A stretch of 64,000 nucleotides of DNA from Chitinophaga sancti (GTDB lineage Bacteria; Bacteroidota; Bacteroidia; Chitinophagales; Chitinophagaceae), in assembly GCF_034087045.1 (NCBI RefSeq), contig NZ_CP139247.1, positions 8,256,844-8,320,843 on the forward strand, given 5' to 3'. The first letter of the stretch is position 1. Each line of letters opens with the position of its first letter. This document shows positions 9,051 to 19,000 of this stretch, one piece after another. The notes under the pieces are model-generated. The model did not search any database, had not been told where the DNA came from, and saw nothing but the letters and a program-made list of their open reading frames with translations. The translations under genes and the position numbers were made by a program.

Positions 9051-9083
9051 AAAATCGCTTTTGCCAGTGACAAAAGCGATTTT
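9051..9083 (-). terminator. terminator-like hairpin inside the ebo cluster (between eboC and eboD)
   Basis: Perfect 13-base stem 9051-9063 / 9071-9083 with a seven-base loop. Read on the minus strand the stem is followed by a run of six T. It lies 42 bases after the eboC stop and 55 bases before the eboD start, so it may act as an attenuator or partial terminator that splits eboABC from eboDEF. Confidence 0.65.
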
Positions 9084-9125
9084 CTTTGCGCTGGCCCTGC
9101 GGCCAACTATATAAATTCAACAATA

Positions 9126-10097
9126 TCAGGTTACAGCAAAAGCTCTTGCAATCAGCATAGATATAGGTAACAATATCAACACCAACAATGCATGTTGCAG
9201 GGAAGAAAACGCAGCGACCCAGGCTGCATTCATGGCTATCAACGCAATGATCCCTCCTTTCACCGCCTTCCCGATATTAGGTCCTGTAGGATTTTTCATG
9301 GCAATCCACAGTGGTCTGTTAATCATAATGATAAATAACAGGATGAACGGAGATGCAATGAGCAGGTGTTCATTATAATATGCCAGTGCTACCATCGTAC
9401 CATATACCAGTGCATAAGCAATAGCTGCTATCCGCATAGTCATTGCATTGCCCCCATGTACCTCACCACGACTGATGTAGGTCACTGCCGCAATGTATAC
9501 GACAGGAATAATCCCCATCCACCAATACGCTTGCAAAGCAGGCATCACAATACTAATTCCTAACAATAAATTCAATCCCCTGCAAAGGCCCATATTCACA
9601 GGGCCCCATGCCTGGTGTTTCCCCCATTTATCATATACCAGTGCACATACAGTAATACCCAGTGCAATAAAACCAGTCACACGTGCAACAGTAAATGCCG
9701 CCAGTATACCGACTAATAAAAGGTACGACCCCAGTACAATTGCCTGGTTCATAGAAATTATGCCACTTGGAATCGGGCGTTCAGGGCGTTCAACTGTGTC
9801 CAATTTTGCATCCATTACATCGTTGAACACCACACCTCCTCCATACAGACCTACAGTAGCCAGACAGAGACAAAGTACGGGCAACAGATGATCCAGGTAA
9901 TTGACCATTGCAGACCCCAAAAAACCGGATATAGCTATCCCAGCCAAAACATCTGCTACAGCGGTCACGATATTGGCAGGACGCATTAAACGTAAATATC
10001 CTAGTAATTTGCTAATAATATAATTCACCGGGTACACAGGTTTTCTCAATGACGAATGACGAAATACGAATTGCATTTGATCCATATTCACACACAT
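9126..10097 (-). CDS. eboC: EboC-like UbiA family prenyltransferase
   Basis: 323 residues if started at ATG 10097; ATG at 10085 or 10076 also possible, and the conserved part begins only at LLGYLRLMRPANIVTAVAD. About eight or nine membrane spans. The UbiA aspartate motif is present: N92 D93 VMD96 AKLD100 in FNDVMDAKLD, followed by ERPERPIPSG; the second, C-terminal aspartate motif of UbiA enzymes is less clear (DKWGKH, SRGEVHGGNAMTMR). UbiA enzymes attach prenyl chains to acceptor rings in the inner membrane; in the ebo cluster the acceptor is unknown. The first 60 bases carry a near-repeat of GACGAATGACGAAATACGAA, which suggests intergenic-like sequence and a later true start. Confidence 0.85.
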   Translation of the reverse strand: MCVNMDQMQFVFRHSSLRKPVYPVNYIISKLLGYLRLMRPANIVTAVADVLAGIAISGFLGSAMVNYLDHLLPVLCLCLATVGLYGGGVVFNDVMDAKLDTVERPERPIPSGIISMNQAIVLGSYLLLVGILAAFTVARVTGFIALGITVCALVYDKWGKHQAWGPVNMGLCRGLNLLLGISIVMPALQAYWWMGIIPVVYIAAVTYISRGEVHGGNAMTMRIAAIAYALVYGTMVALAYYNEHLLIASPFILLFIIMINRPLWIAMKNPTGPNIGKAVKGGIIALIAMNAAWVAAFSSLQHALLVLILLPISMLIARAFAVT

Positions 10098-10128
10098 GTT
10101 TTAATTTATCAGCACGACGAACAACTCC

Positions 10129-10153
10129 CTGCCTGGTTAAAATAACCTGGCAG
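10129..10153 (-). other. hairpin between eboB and eboC
   Basis: Stem 10129-10139 / 10143-10153 with 10 of 11 pairs and a three-base loop, in the 114-base eboB-eboC gap. No T-run; may be an RNA processing or stability element. Confidence 0.35.
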
Positions 10154-10211
10154 TGGTGTACGATCTGTCTGGGTTTTAATCAGGACATTCGTCAATTCTA
10201 AATACTGCTGT

Positions 10212-11195
10212 TTAACTGATGATAGTAGACTGAGCATTACGGAAAGGTTGTTGACCACCGCGTAATACGGTACTTCCGTTGAACTTCAGGCTCTGGTCTA
10301 TATTCTTTACCATCTCAAAATCCGCTTCATTAATTTGTCCACTTTGGGCAAAGGCTGTTATAGCATTGCGGAAAGTTACCAAATGAATGTCATTCGAGTC
10401 AATACCACTTTCGTGCATGAGAGCCGCTGTTTTAGGTACAGCCAATGGGTCACTGATACCCCAGTCGGCAGCAGAATTAATCATAATCCGCTCACTGCCA
10501 TACTGTTTTACAACTTCTACCATGCGCTCGTTCCCCATTTTTGTAAATGGATAAATGGTAAATGCAGCCCAGAAACCCCTGTCCAATACTTCTTTTACAG
10601 TCTCTTCGTTATTGTGGTCTACAATCACCATTTTTGGGTCAATGCCATGTTCGATGGCAATGTCCATACTACGTGTGGTACCTTTCTTTTTATCTCTGTG
10701 TGGCGTATGGATCTGCACTGGCAAACCCGCTTCCTTAGCGAGTTCTAGCTGTGCGCGATAATATTTTTCTTCAGCGGGTGTCTGGTCGTCAAAGCCTATT
10801 TCACCTACACCTACTACTCCTTCTTTGTAAATAAAAAGAGGCAGTATTTCCATCACAGCTTCCGCCAGTTTTTCATTGTTGGCCTCCTTGCTGTTCAATC
10901 CGATGGTGCAATAATGCTTAATACCAAATTGTGAGGAACGAAATCGTTCCCAGCCAATGAGGGAATTGAAATAATCCCTGAAGGTATCAATGCCGGTTCT
11001 GGGTTGTCCTAACCAGAAAGCAGGCTCTATTACAGCAGTAATACCAGCCGCTGCCATAGCCTGATAATCGTCTGTGGTGCGGCTTGTCATGTGAATATGG
11101 GGATCAAAGAACTGCATTCCTTTTATACGCTCCATATACGCGGGTACCATTGTCAATGGTTGGGTTGTTCCATTCAGTTCGTGACTACAACACAT
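10212..11195 (-). CDS. eboB: EboB-like TatD family metal-dependent hydrolase
   Basis: Up to 327 residues; conserved sequence starts at KGMQFFDPHIHM, so the true start may be one of the ATGs at about residues 16, 21 or 27. The amidohydrolase/TatD metal centre is complete: H33 and H35 (DPHIHM), E132 (GVGEIGFDD), H163 (PVQIHTPH), H194 (IVDHNNE) and D244 (SAADWG). TatD enzymes are hydrolases or nucleases with two metals; members in ebo clusters form their own branch with no known substrate. The C-terminal tail is longer than in classical TatD (about 260 aa). Lies 220 bases after eboA. Confidence 0.86.
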   Translation of the reverse strand: MCCSHELNGTTQPLTMVPAYMERIKGMQFFDPHIHMTSRTTDDYQAMAAAGITAVIEPAFWLGQPRTGIDTFRDYFNSLIGWERFRSSQFGIKHYCTIGLNSKEANNEKLAEAVMEILPLFIYKEGVVGVGEIGFDDQTPAEEKYYRAQLELAKEAGLPVQIHTPHRDKKKGTTRSMDIAIEHGIDPKMVIVDHNNEETVKEVLDRGFWAAFTIYPFTKMGNERMVEVVKQYGSERIMINSAADWGISDPLAVPKTAALMHESGIDSNDIHLVTFRNAITAFAQSGQINEADFEMVKNIDQSLKFNGSTVLRGGQQPFRNAQSTIIS

Positions 11196-11415
11196 GTCAA
11201 AATAATTTCGTGAGACCTGATAATTTGTTTAAAATTCCTGGTTGAATGACTGCAAGTTTACTGCATATACATTGAAGGTGTGATACACGTTTATGCTATT
11301 CAATGTTAATTCCGGTTTTCCGCAGGTTCATATCATGAATTAAGGCAATACATTTGCCTATTGAAGCTGACGAGTGCCAACTATGTTATACATTTACCTG
11401 TTTACCTGTTGTCAA

Positions 11416-12291
11416 CTATACACTCGCTTTTTCAGCAACAATATCCCATGTCAACGATTGATCGGCGATGGCACCAGCCAACTCCGGCGATTGCTGCAGG
11501 AGTGCTTTTGCCGGCGCAAAACCGGTATGAGCACAGGCCAATGCCGCAGCTTCTTTGTCTATGATCTGATCCGATGCCCAGATACGACTGATATCAGGCA
11601 GGATCTCATGATCAATAAAAGGAGCGATCAATCTCCACAACATCGGATTGATCTTTCTGCCGGCAGCCCAGCGTTCATGTGCATAATCAATCAGGATCTG
11701 CGCAAGTACCGGGTTAGCACGTTCGTCAAGACCAGTGATCAAATGCACAGGTTTGTCTGTAAAAATCGCTTTCATCACCAGCTGATTCCAGGCTGGTTCA
11801 TCCAGGTACTGGGCAGGATAACTATTGTGTACCATGATGGCTTCCAGCACCCCGCCTATGTTTGAGCGGATACCTTCAGCAGTACGCAGTTTCCACTCTT
11901 CCCCATATGCCAGCAAAGGCAATGCACCATACAATGTAATCTGCTCATTCATATCTGCTGCCGAGAAGAGGTCTTCAATAGCAGCGACATAACGGGACCG
12001 GTCCTCCGAAGGAAACTGGAGCAACCACCAGATACGTGCGAGGCGATCTAACGTATACCCATAAATGAAAAAGTTATCTGCCTCGGGAATGTGCGTGTCT
12101 GGTATGACTTGTTTGCCCGTGAAACGGGGCATGGCAGTGAAAGTGATGTTGAAGCGCTGAGTAGTCTTCGCTTCCTGTAGCAGCTGTAACTGTTGTTGAA
12201 GCCAGTTAAGCGCTTGTGGCGTGGAGTGCGTAGCGATTATTGCATGTATTCGGTTTTTTACCAACGCACAATCATAATAGTATGGTTCCAT
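11416..12291 (-). CDS. eboA: EboA domain-containing protein
   Basis: 291 residues, mostly alpha-helical, cytosolic, no signal peptide. Family-like features: N-terminal TPQALNWLQQQL, the stretch IYGYTLDRLARIWWLLQFPS, ALPLLAYGEEWKLRTAEGIRSN, MVHNSYPAQYLDEPAWNQLVMKA split by KAIFTDKPV, and the late YAHERWAAGR. These match the EboA family, whose members have no known activity. It opens the ebo cluster; the other five genes follow on the same strand in the canonical order. No strong consensus promoter is visible upstream; the best match is TAACTTTA on the minus strand at 12317-12324. Confidence 0.85.
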   Translation of the reverse strand: MEPYYYDCALVKNRIHAIIATHSTPQALNWLQQQLQLLQEAKTTQRFNITFTAMPRFTGKQVIPDTHIPEADNFFIYGYTLDRLARIWWLLQFPSEDRSRYVAAIEDLFSAADMNEQITLYGALPLLAYGEEWKLRTAEGIRSNIGGVLEAIMVHNSYPAQYLDEPAWNQLVMKAIFTDKPVHLITGLDERANPVLAQILIDYAHERWAAGRKINPMLWRLIAPFIDHEILPDISRIWASDQIIDKEAAALACAHTGFAPAKALLQQSPELAGAIADQSLTWDIVAEKASV

Positions 12292-12420
12292 CTTTGAGAC
12301 CTTGGTTGTCTGGCTTTAAAGTTAGCAGAATATGATGAAAAATAATAAAAGAGTTACGAAAGGTAGCGTGGTAATTTAAATGGCTGTATCATAGGTATTT
12401 ATTTTTGGTTGTAAATAAAA

Positions 12421-12441
12421 GAGAGGCACATTGTGCCTCTC
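12421..12441 (-). terminator. intrinsic terminator
   Basis: Nine-base GC-rich stem 12421-12429 / 12433-12441, loop ATT, followed on the minus strand by TTTTATTT. It lies about 270 bases past the FG-GAP gene stop and protects eboA from read-through. Confidence 0.65.
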
Positions 12442-12493
12442 CTTCCGCCATTCTAAAACCTGATCAGTTCAATCAGGAGTATCTTTATAGACA

Positions 12494-12515
12494 AAACAAT
12501 ACAAGCGTATTGTTT
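12494..12515 (-). terminator. AT-rich hairpin, possible terminator
   Basis: Stem 12494-12502 / 12507-12515 (nine pairs, loop AAGC). T-rich on both sides, so it could act in either direction; weaker than the neighbouring hairpin at 12421. Confidence 0.35.
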
Positions 12516-12707
12516 ATATTTTTAAATGTATGTATCCAGGGAAATAATCAAGGTGGGCTAATCTCTATGTTAGCATGCCACGATTTAGATTTCTTACCTG
12601 TTGTTGTGTATGCAATATAAGGATTTATTTGTTACAACTATGATCTGCCATGTAAAAAAAATGTCAACTTGAGTTACTATTTAATTGATGAGTAAGGTTG
12701 GGGCCGG

Positions 12708-14138
12708 TTATTTTTTCTTATTTTCCAGCAGTACCAGCGGCGTATGAATATTCCAGGCCGGTTCATACCCATCCTGGATGATAAATCCCCTCGAATAGCT
12801 ACCCAACACCAGGTCGATATCCCCATCTTTGTCATAGTCACCTGCCGCCATACAGATCCATCTACCCTGGTCAACCAGCCCTATAACTGCATGAGGTTCA
12901 AACACTAATGCCTTTTTTTGTTCCAGGTATACAAATTTCTCCGAAGGGTTATTCTTCAGATCTGCAAAAAAGGCAATCGTAGCCAGATCAATATCCCCAT
13001 CCTGGTCAAAATCTGCAGCTATCACCTTGGTACACCCATTAATGTGGTAGAAGAAATCTGGTTTATCCACATCAAATTTAAAATTTCCCTTATTCAAAAA
13101 TACATACACCCCGTGGTAAGGCTTGAGAATCATAGAATAATCACCATTGTCGCCAGCCGTATAAATAATGTCCGGCTTGCCGTCTTTATTTATATCTGCC
13201 AACTGAAAACTGGTGGACCCATAAACCGGTGGAAAACGAAGGACGTTCTCACTTGTAAATCCCCCCTTTTTATCATTCAGGAATAGCCAGATCCCTTCAT
13301 CATCATAAGCATATAACACCACCAGGTCAGGGTAGCCGTCATTGTTGAAATCGCCGGTTTCAGCATGAATAGCACCCGGCACCTCCCGTATTGTTTTCCT
13401 GTTCTCCTCATTTACAAGATAAAGCCCCCCGAATTTGTGGCCAAACCCAAGGGTAACATAGTCATTCCCAAATGGCAAAGTTTGAACAGGTCTGGGCAAA
13501 CCCATGGCAATCGTATGCACCTCTCTCAATGAAGGGGTTATTTTCCAGATCACACCCGCCAACTGATCTACCGCCCTCAAATTCCCAATACAAGTCAGGA
13601 TACCCGTATCCGCCGCCACCCAGTTTAAATCTACTCCTGTTGATTGCAGATCAAATATTTTCCCCGCCTTCAAACTATCCCATTTAAACAGCGATGCCGT
13701 CTTCCCATTCTCTGCACTTGAATACACTCCACCCGTAAATGGATCAATGGAAACTAAGGTCGTACTCGCCCTATAAACAGTATCGGTTATTAGGGGCGTA
13801 TGTACGGCAAAAATCGAAGCATCCTCTTTTAAAGACGCAGATCCCGCTTTCAATGAATCAGGCGCTAATTCCCTATAATAACTCACAATTTCATTCCATT
13901 CCTGGATGGTGATCCCACCTTTCTGCGCATAATACTTATCTTCATCCCACACACCAATCCCCAGCTTGGGCGCCATCGCCGGCAATACATGCTTTAACCA
14001 CGTTTCTTTATCTAACAAGGCAGGTGACACCGCTATATGACAGCTACTACAATATTTAGTAGCCAACGCCTCGCCTTTCGGCCGGCTTTTACAAGAAAAG
14101 ATGATAACGAGGAATACGAAAGGAATATATCTAACCAT
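12708..14138 (-). CDS. lipoprotein with c-type haem motif and FG-GAP/VCBS repeats
   Basis: 476 residues. Lipobox LVIIFSCKS near residue 16 predicts a lipid-anchored extracytoplasmic protein. Just behind it is a CxxCH haem-attachment site (YCSSCHIAV, about residues 29-36) with a possible methionine ligand further on (LPAMAPKLG). The rest is a beta-propeller of FG-GAP/VCBS type with calcium-loop motifs such as GDFNNDGYPDLVVLY, DINKDGKPDIIYT, ADFDQDGDIDLATI and GDYDKDGDIDLVLGS. It lies downstream of SusD, separated by a terminator at 14157-14193. A cytochrome fused to such a propeller could pass electrons from an extracytoplasmic sugar oxidation, but this is inference; the propeller may only bind a partner. 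Confidence 0.8.
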   Translation of the reverse strand: MVRYIPFVFLVIIFSCKSRPKGEALATKYCSSCHIAVSPALLDKETWLKHVLPAMAPKLGIGVWDEDKYYAQKGGITIQEWNEIVSYYRELAPDSLKAGSASLKEDASIFAVHTPLITDTVYRASTTLVSIDPFTGGVYSSAENGKTASLFKWDSLKAGKIFDLQSTGVDLNWVAADTGILTCIGNLRAVDQLAGVIWKITPSLREVHTIAMGLPRPVQTLPFGNDYVTLGFGHKFGGLYLVNEENRKTIREVPGAIHAETGDFNNDGYPDLVVLYAYDDEGIWLFLNDKKGGFTSENVLRFPPVYGSTSFQLADINKDGKPDIIYTAGDNGDYSMILKPYHGVYVFLNKGNFKFDVDKPDFFYHINGCTKVIAADFDQDGDIDLATIAFFADLKNNPSEKFVYLEQKKALVFEPHAVIGLVDQGRWICMAAGDYDKDGDIDLVLGSYSRGFIIQDGYEPAWNIHTPLVLLENKKK

Positions 14139-14156
14139 ATATTACAAGTTAAAAAA

Positions 14157-14193
14157 AATTACGAATGGCAGCACTCGGCCGCCATTCGTAATT
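14157..14193 (-). terminator. intrinsic terminator after susCD
   Basis: Thirteen-base stem 14157-14169 / 14181-14193 with an 11-base loop, followed on the minus strand by a run of eight or more T. It ends the SusC-SusD transcript. Confidence 0.88.
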
Positions 14194-14266
14194 CAACTGC
14201 CCCGGATTAAGAGGCTCCCGTACTGACGGGCTCATTCATCACTCAAATGAGAACTTTTAATAATTA

Positions 14267-16051
14267 TTAATAACCTTGGTTTTGCTCCAATGTCTTTGTA
14301 CCACCTTTTACACTCAGGTCAATCTGACGCTGTGGTATCGGATAATGCTCATTTCTTCCAGACACAAACTTACCACCTGTGATGTCAGTAGTAATCTTTG
14401 ACTCATACGCAAAGAACCTGGTCATTTCTGTAGCCGCAATACCCCAACGAACTAAGTCGAAATATCGCTGTCCTTCCATGGCCAATTCCAGCTTACGCTC
14501 AAAGTAGATGGCCTTCAGGGAAAAATCCTTTCCACCCGCTGCAAATGTGCCGGGAGTATAAGTCGATATTACATAATTAGCTGCAGGCGTTGTGGAGAAT
14601 CCACCCATCGGTGCCGCATCATTTGTGTATTTATACACCGCTGTTGCTGGCTTACCTGCCCTGGTACGTACCTGGTTTACATAAGTTTCTGCAGCGGTAT
14701 AGTTACCCAATTGTGCTTCTGCCTCTGCTGCCTGCAACAATACATCTGCATAACGAATCAACACTACATTCAATGCAGATCCCGGCGCCCAGGAGTTCGC
14801 ATCTTTGTACTTATCCTGGTTATACTGCCAGTACACATTTTTCTTTGGTGCATAAGGCCCTGCATAATCCTGGTCACGTACCCATGAACGACCCGGGTGA
14901 TTACCCCAATCCAGGTAAGGAATACCACGACGACCTACCGTCCAGTCCAATCTTGGATCCAGGTTTCCTGCATCAGGTGTGAATGGCTCTGTAGACAGGA
15001 TCTTCATGTCATTCTTCACCGCATGATCATTTGCATCATCCAGGTAAGGTAATCCAGTGGCATCTGTACGATATGAATTCACCAGGTCCTGTGTAGGCTG
15101 ATAGAATCCACAACAACCAAACGGACTGTTATAAGGGAAGTTCAGCATCTCACCCTGATTCGCATTCGCAATAGAAAGCGTACCATCATTGGCTGTCATC
15201 TGGATCGCGAATACAGATTCCTTGTTATTTTTATTAGCCGGATCAAAGTTATCTTCAAAGCGATCTACCAATCCGTAAGGCAAACCATTTGTAGTCTGTC
15301 CTTTTACTGTGATGATATCAAATAGCGCTTTCGCATCCGACCACTTTGCCTGATATACATAAGTCTTTGCCAGGTAACAGGCAGCTGCCCATTTGTTAGC
15401 ACGACCTACGCTGGTTTGTGTCTCCGGCAGGTTATCGTAAGCATACTGAAAATCTGCTTCGATTTTAGGCCAGATATCCACATTATTCGGTTGTTTGTAA
15501 TCGTCCATGTTCGTTTCATCAACCCATGGAACTTTGTCATACATCTTCTTCAGCTCAAAGTAATAATGACCACGCAGGAACAAAGTCTGTGCTTTCACAC
15601 CCACCTTATCGGCATCCGTCATACCTGTAGCATCCGGCAATAATGATAACAAGGTATTGGCCCTGGCTATACCTTCGTACAATACCTGCCATTTGGTATT
15701 AAAGAAACCATTACTTGGATCAAATACACCTGAGGCAATCTGGCTCACAGGCGGCTGGTCAACGGCATCACTACCTTTGTGTGCATCGCCGGCAGCTACA
15801 CTACCATAGATCCAGTTAGTCGGTGTAGCTTCCCATGGGTTACTACCATTCAACGCTGTTGTACCACTACTTTGCCCATCCAGTGCAGCATATACACCTA
15901 CGAGCAAAGCCTGAATACCATCTTTACTCTGTACGTCACTACCTGTCAATGCTCCCTGAGGGCTACGTTCCAGGAAACTCTTGCTGCACGCATCTACCAG
16001 TATGGCAGTAGACATCACTGCCGCTATGACTATATATTTTGACTTAATCAT
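14267..16051 (-). CDS. SusD/RagB family nutrient-binding lipoprotein
   Basis: 594 residues. Lipobox TAILVDACSKSFLERSPQG gives a surface-exposed lipoprotein. SusD hallmarks: FLERSPQGALTGSD near the N-terminus, LFLRGHYYFELKKMYDKVPWVDE, tetratricopeptide-like helices, VVLIRYADVLLQAAEAEAQLG, VRTRAGKP, and the C-terminal LAMEGQRYFDLVRWG and NEHYPIPQRQIDLS. Pairs with the SusC protein 21 bases upstream to bind and import an oligosaccharide or other large nutrient across the outer membrane. No glycosidase accompanies this pair, so the substrate cannot be guessed. Confidence 0.95.
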   Translation of the reverse strand: MIKSKYIVIAAVMSTAILVDACSKSFLERSPQGALTGSDVQSKDGIQALLVGVYAALDGQSSGTTALNGSNPWEATPTNWIYGSVAAGDAHKGSDAVDQPPVSQIASGVFDPSNGFFNTKWQVLYEGIARANTLLSLLPDATGMTDADKVGVKAQTLFLRGHYYFELKKMYDKVPWVDETNMDDYKQPNNVDIWPKIEADFQYAYDNLPETQTSVGRANKWAAACYLAKTYVYQAKWSDAKALFDIITVKGQTTNGLPYGLVDRFEDNFDPANKNNKESVFAIQMTANDGTLSIANANQGEMLNFPYNSPFGCCGFYQPTQDLVNSYRTDATGLPYLDDANDHAVKNDMKILSTEPFTPDAGNLDPRLDWTVGRRGIPYLDWGNHPGRSWVRDQDYAGPYAPKKNVYWQYNQDKYKDANSWAPGSALNVVLIRYADVLLQAAEAEAQLGNYTAAETYVNQVRTRAGKPATAVYKYTNDAAPMGGFSTTPAANYVISTYTPGTFAAGGKDFSLKAIYFERKLELAMEGQRYFDLVRWGIAATEMTRFFAYESKITTDITGGKFVSGRNEHYPIPQRQIDLSVKGGTKTLEQNQGY

Positions 16052-16072
16052 TGTTAGCGATTTTTAACATTT

Positions 16073-19000
16073 TCAGAATCCAACATTTACACCTATCAGG
16101 TACTGACGCTGGTTAGGATAAGCACCTTCATCCAAACCATAGTTGGTAGAACCACCAGAGATCTCAGGATCTATACCTTTATACTTCGTGATCGTGAACA
16201 GGTTCGCTGCCTGTACATATACGCGGAAGCGATCTATACCTACCCGCTTCAATATTGACGCAGGGAAAGTATAACCCAGGCTCATATTCTTCGCTCTGAG
16301 GTAAGAACCGTTTTCTACGAGGTAAGAGTTAGGTACGTTGTTCGTACTGAAAGAGTTGTCATTTTCCTGGATAGGAGCAGTAGCATTGTGATGATCAGGT
16401 CTCCATGAATCATAGAGCGCTGTCTTACTTTTTGCACCTGCAAAGTTAGCATAGTAGTCAGTCCACCAACGAACCTGGTTCCAGATCTGGTTACCTTGTA
16501 CACCATACAGGAAGATGCTGAAATCAAAGTTTTTATAATCAAGTTCCAGGTTCAGACCATAGCTGAAATCCGGGTTAGGATTACCAAGGAAAGTTCTGTC
16601 TGCTTCAGTGATCTGACCATCATGGTTGATATCCGCATAGCGGAAACGACCCAGCGCTGCCTGTGTTTGGTAGGTAGCATTACTATTGCCGGTTGCTTTC
16701 TGTGCTTCCAGGTTAGCAGCTGTGATCTCATCCTGTTCATTCCAGAAACCTATTGTCTTATAACCAAAGAAGCTGGATACAGGTTGTCCTACTGCGTTAC
16801 GAATGATGAAGCTACCATTGAAACGACGTGACTCCTGGTCAAAGTAAGGCGCATCATAAGAAATAGCTACGATCTTGTTCTTGAATGTAGTGAACGTAGC
16901 ATTTGCTTTGAACGTGAGTTCTTTCGTCAGGTGAATACCCGTAGCTGTGATAGACAGGTCTATACCATGGTTTTCCATCTGTGCAATATTCACAGTAGGA
17001 GGATCTGTACGACCAGCAGTAGCAGAAATTTCAGGTTTGTACAACAGATCTTTTACTTTCTTGTAGTAATAGTCTGCACTCACTTCCACTTTACCTTTGA
17101 AGAAGCTCGCATCAATACCTATGTTGGAGTTGATGTTGCTTTCCCATTTCGCATCCGGGTTACCAATGTGTGTTTTCGTAAAACCAGATACCAGTGTGCT
17201 GGAAGTACCATTCAGGTCATAGAAAGAAGAACCTTTGTTCAAACCATATTGTGTAAAGGCGTTTGAACTTTCCACATTCAGCTGGTTACCCATGATACCG
17301 TAACCACCCCTGATCTTCAAGTCTGTCAGCCAGGATACATCTTTCAGGAAAGCCTCCTGAGAAATGCGCCAACCAGCACTTACAGCCGGGAACCAACCAT
17401 AACGGTAGTTAGCACCGAACTTACTGGAACCATCACGACGAATAACCGCACCTAACAAATAACGATCGTGGTAACTATAATCCACACGACCGAACAGGGA
17501 GAACAACCCATCTGAATAGGTGCCACTGCCAGTTGTCTGCGTACCGGTACCGGTAGAAAGATTGGTGAAGTTAGGATCGAAAATGAAGTAATTCTGTGTA
17601 GTACCGGTCAGCGTGCGACCATGGTTGTCGTAAGCTTCAGAACCAATTAAAGCAGTGATATTATGTCTGCCAAATTTCTGGCGGAAAGTCAGGGTATTGG
17701 TCCATGTCCAGTTGTAACCATTGCTGGAACCTTCGGTATATGAATTCGTTTTATTGTTTTCCGTATTTTCATATTCCGGATAGGTGAAGGTGTGTGTGCT
17801 GGATGAGAAGATTTCACCACCGAATGATGTACGGAGTGTGAATACTTTCAGCACATCTGCTTCCAGGAACATGTTGCCCAACAGGCGTGAACCCAATCCT
17901 TTGTTGTTACGGATACGATCCTGGATCGCAACAGGGTTACGCGCATTACCCAGCTGTGCACTGTTGGTACTGAAAGAACCACCATAGTTACCTTTGATAT
18001 CGTATACCGGAATGATAGGCTGCTCGCGGAAAGCCATACCAATTCCACTACCTTCTGTGAGTGCATCGATCTGTGGATTGTCGATGAGAGAGTATTCGAT
18101 ATTCTCCCCTATCCTGATATGCTGACTCACATTGAAGCTACTATTAGAGCGGATCGCATAACGTTTCAGGTAAGTATTTTTCAGCGTACCTTCCTGATTA
18201 AAATAATAGAAAGAGAGGAAATAACTACCCTGATCGCTGGAGCCACTTACTGAAACGTTGTGACTGGTGATAGGTGCTGGCTTGAAGATCTCATGGAACC
18301 AATCAGTACCTTGCTTGTTAGCCTTGGTAATACGATAGAAATTATCCAGGTCTGAAGGGTTTTTATAATTTGGATCTACATTATACAAAGAAGGATCTAC
18401 ACCAGGATCACCTTCTTTCAAACCACCGGGAGCAATGTAATCAGGTAAAACGGGGGTAGCACCGGAGCCATACAGACCATCGTTGTACACAATATTCGGA
18501 TCCGTATTTTTCAGCGCCATCCATTTCAGGTTAGCCTGCTCCTGTGAATTCAGCAGGTGCCACACATTACCACCTTTAGGTACCTGACGACCATAGTATG
18601 CATCGTAAGTCACTCTTACTTTGCCTGGCTTACCTTTTTTAGTAGTAATAATGATCACACCGTTTGCCGCTCTGGCACCATAGATGGAGGCCGAACCTGC
18701 ATCTTTCAGTACCTGCATGGACTCCACATCATTTGGGTTGATGTCCACAATATTTTGTGTTGGCACACCATCAATTACATAGAGCGGGGTGTTATTACCA
18801 AAAGTATTCACACCACGGATACGTACCTGTGGCTCTTCACCGGGCTGACCAGAGCCGAGTACCATGATACCTGATACCTGCCCCTGCAACTGGTTGCTTA
18901 CCTGTGCAGTGGGTTGGCGGGTGATCTGTGCTACATTCACAACAGATACAGCACCTGTCAGATCTTTTTTACGTTGAGTGGCATAGCCGGTTACAACTAC

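Larger units (their letters stand above)
12292..12707. other. non-coding stretch upstream of eboA with three hairpins
   Basis: Contains the eboA upstream region and three hairpins: 12421-12429/12433-12441, 12459-12464/12472-12477 and 12494-12502/12507-12515. On the minus strand the first is followed by TTTTATTT and works as a terminator for the gene ending at 12708, or for a small minus-strand RNA. No convincing ORF; a 20-codon frame overlapping the terminator was rejected. Confidence 0.5.

Noticed and set aside
12380..12451. Minus-strand frame of about 20 codons (MAEGEAQCASLLF...)
   Set aside because: It overlaps the terminator stem at 12421-12441 and has no coding support.
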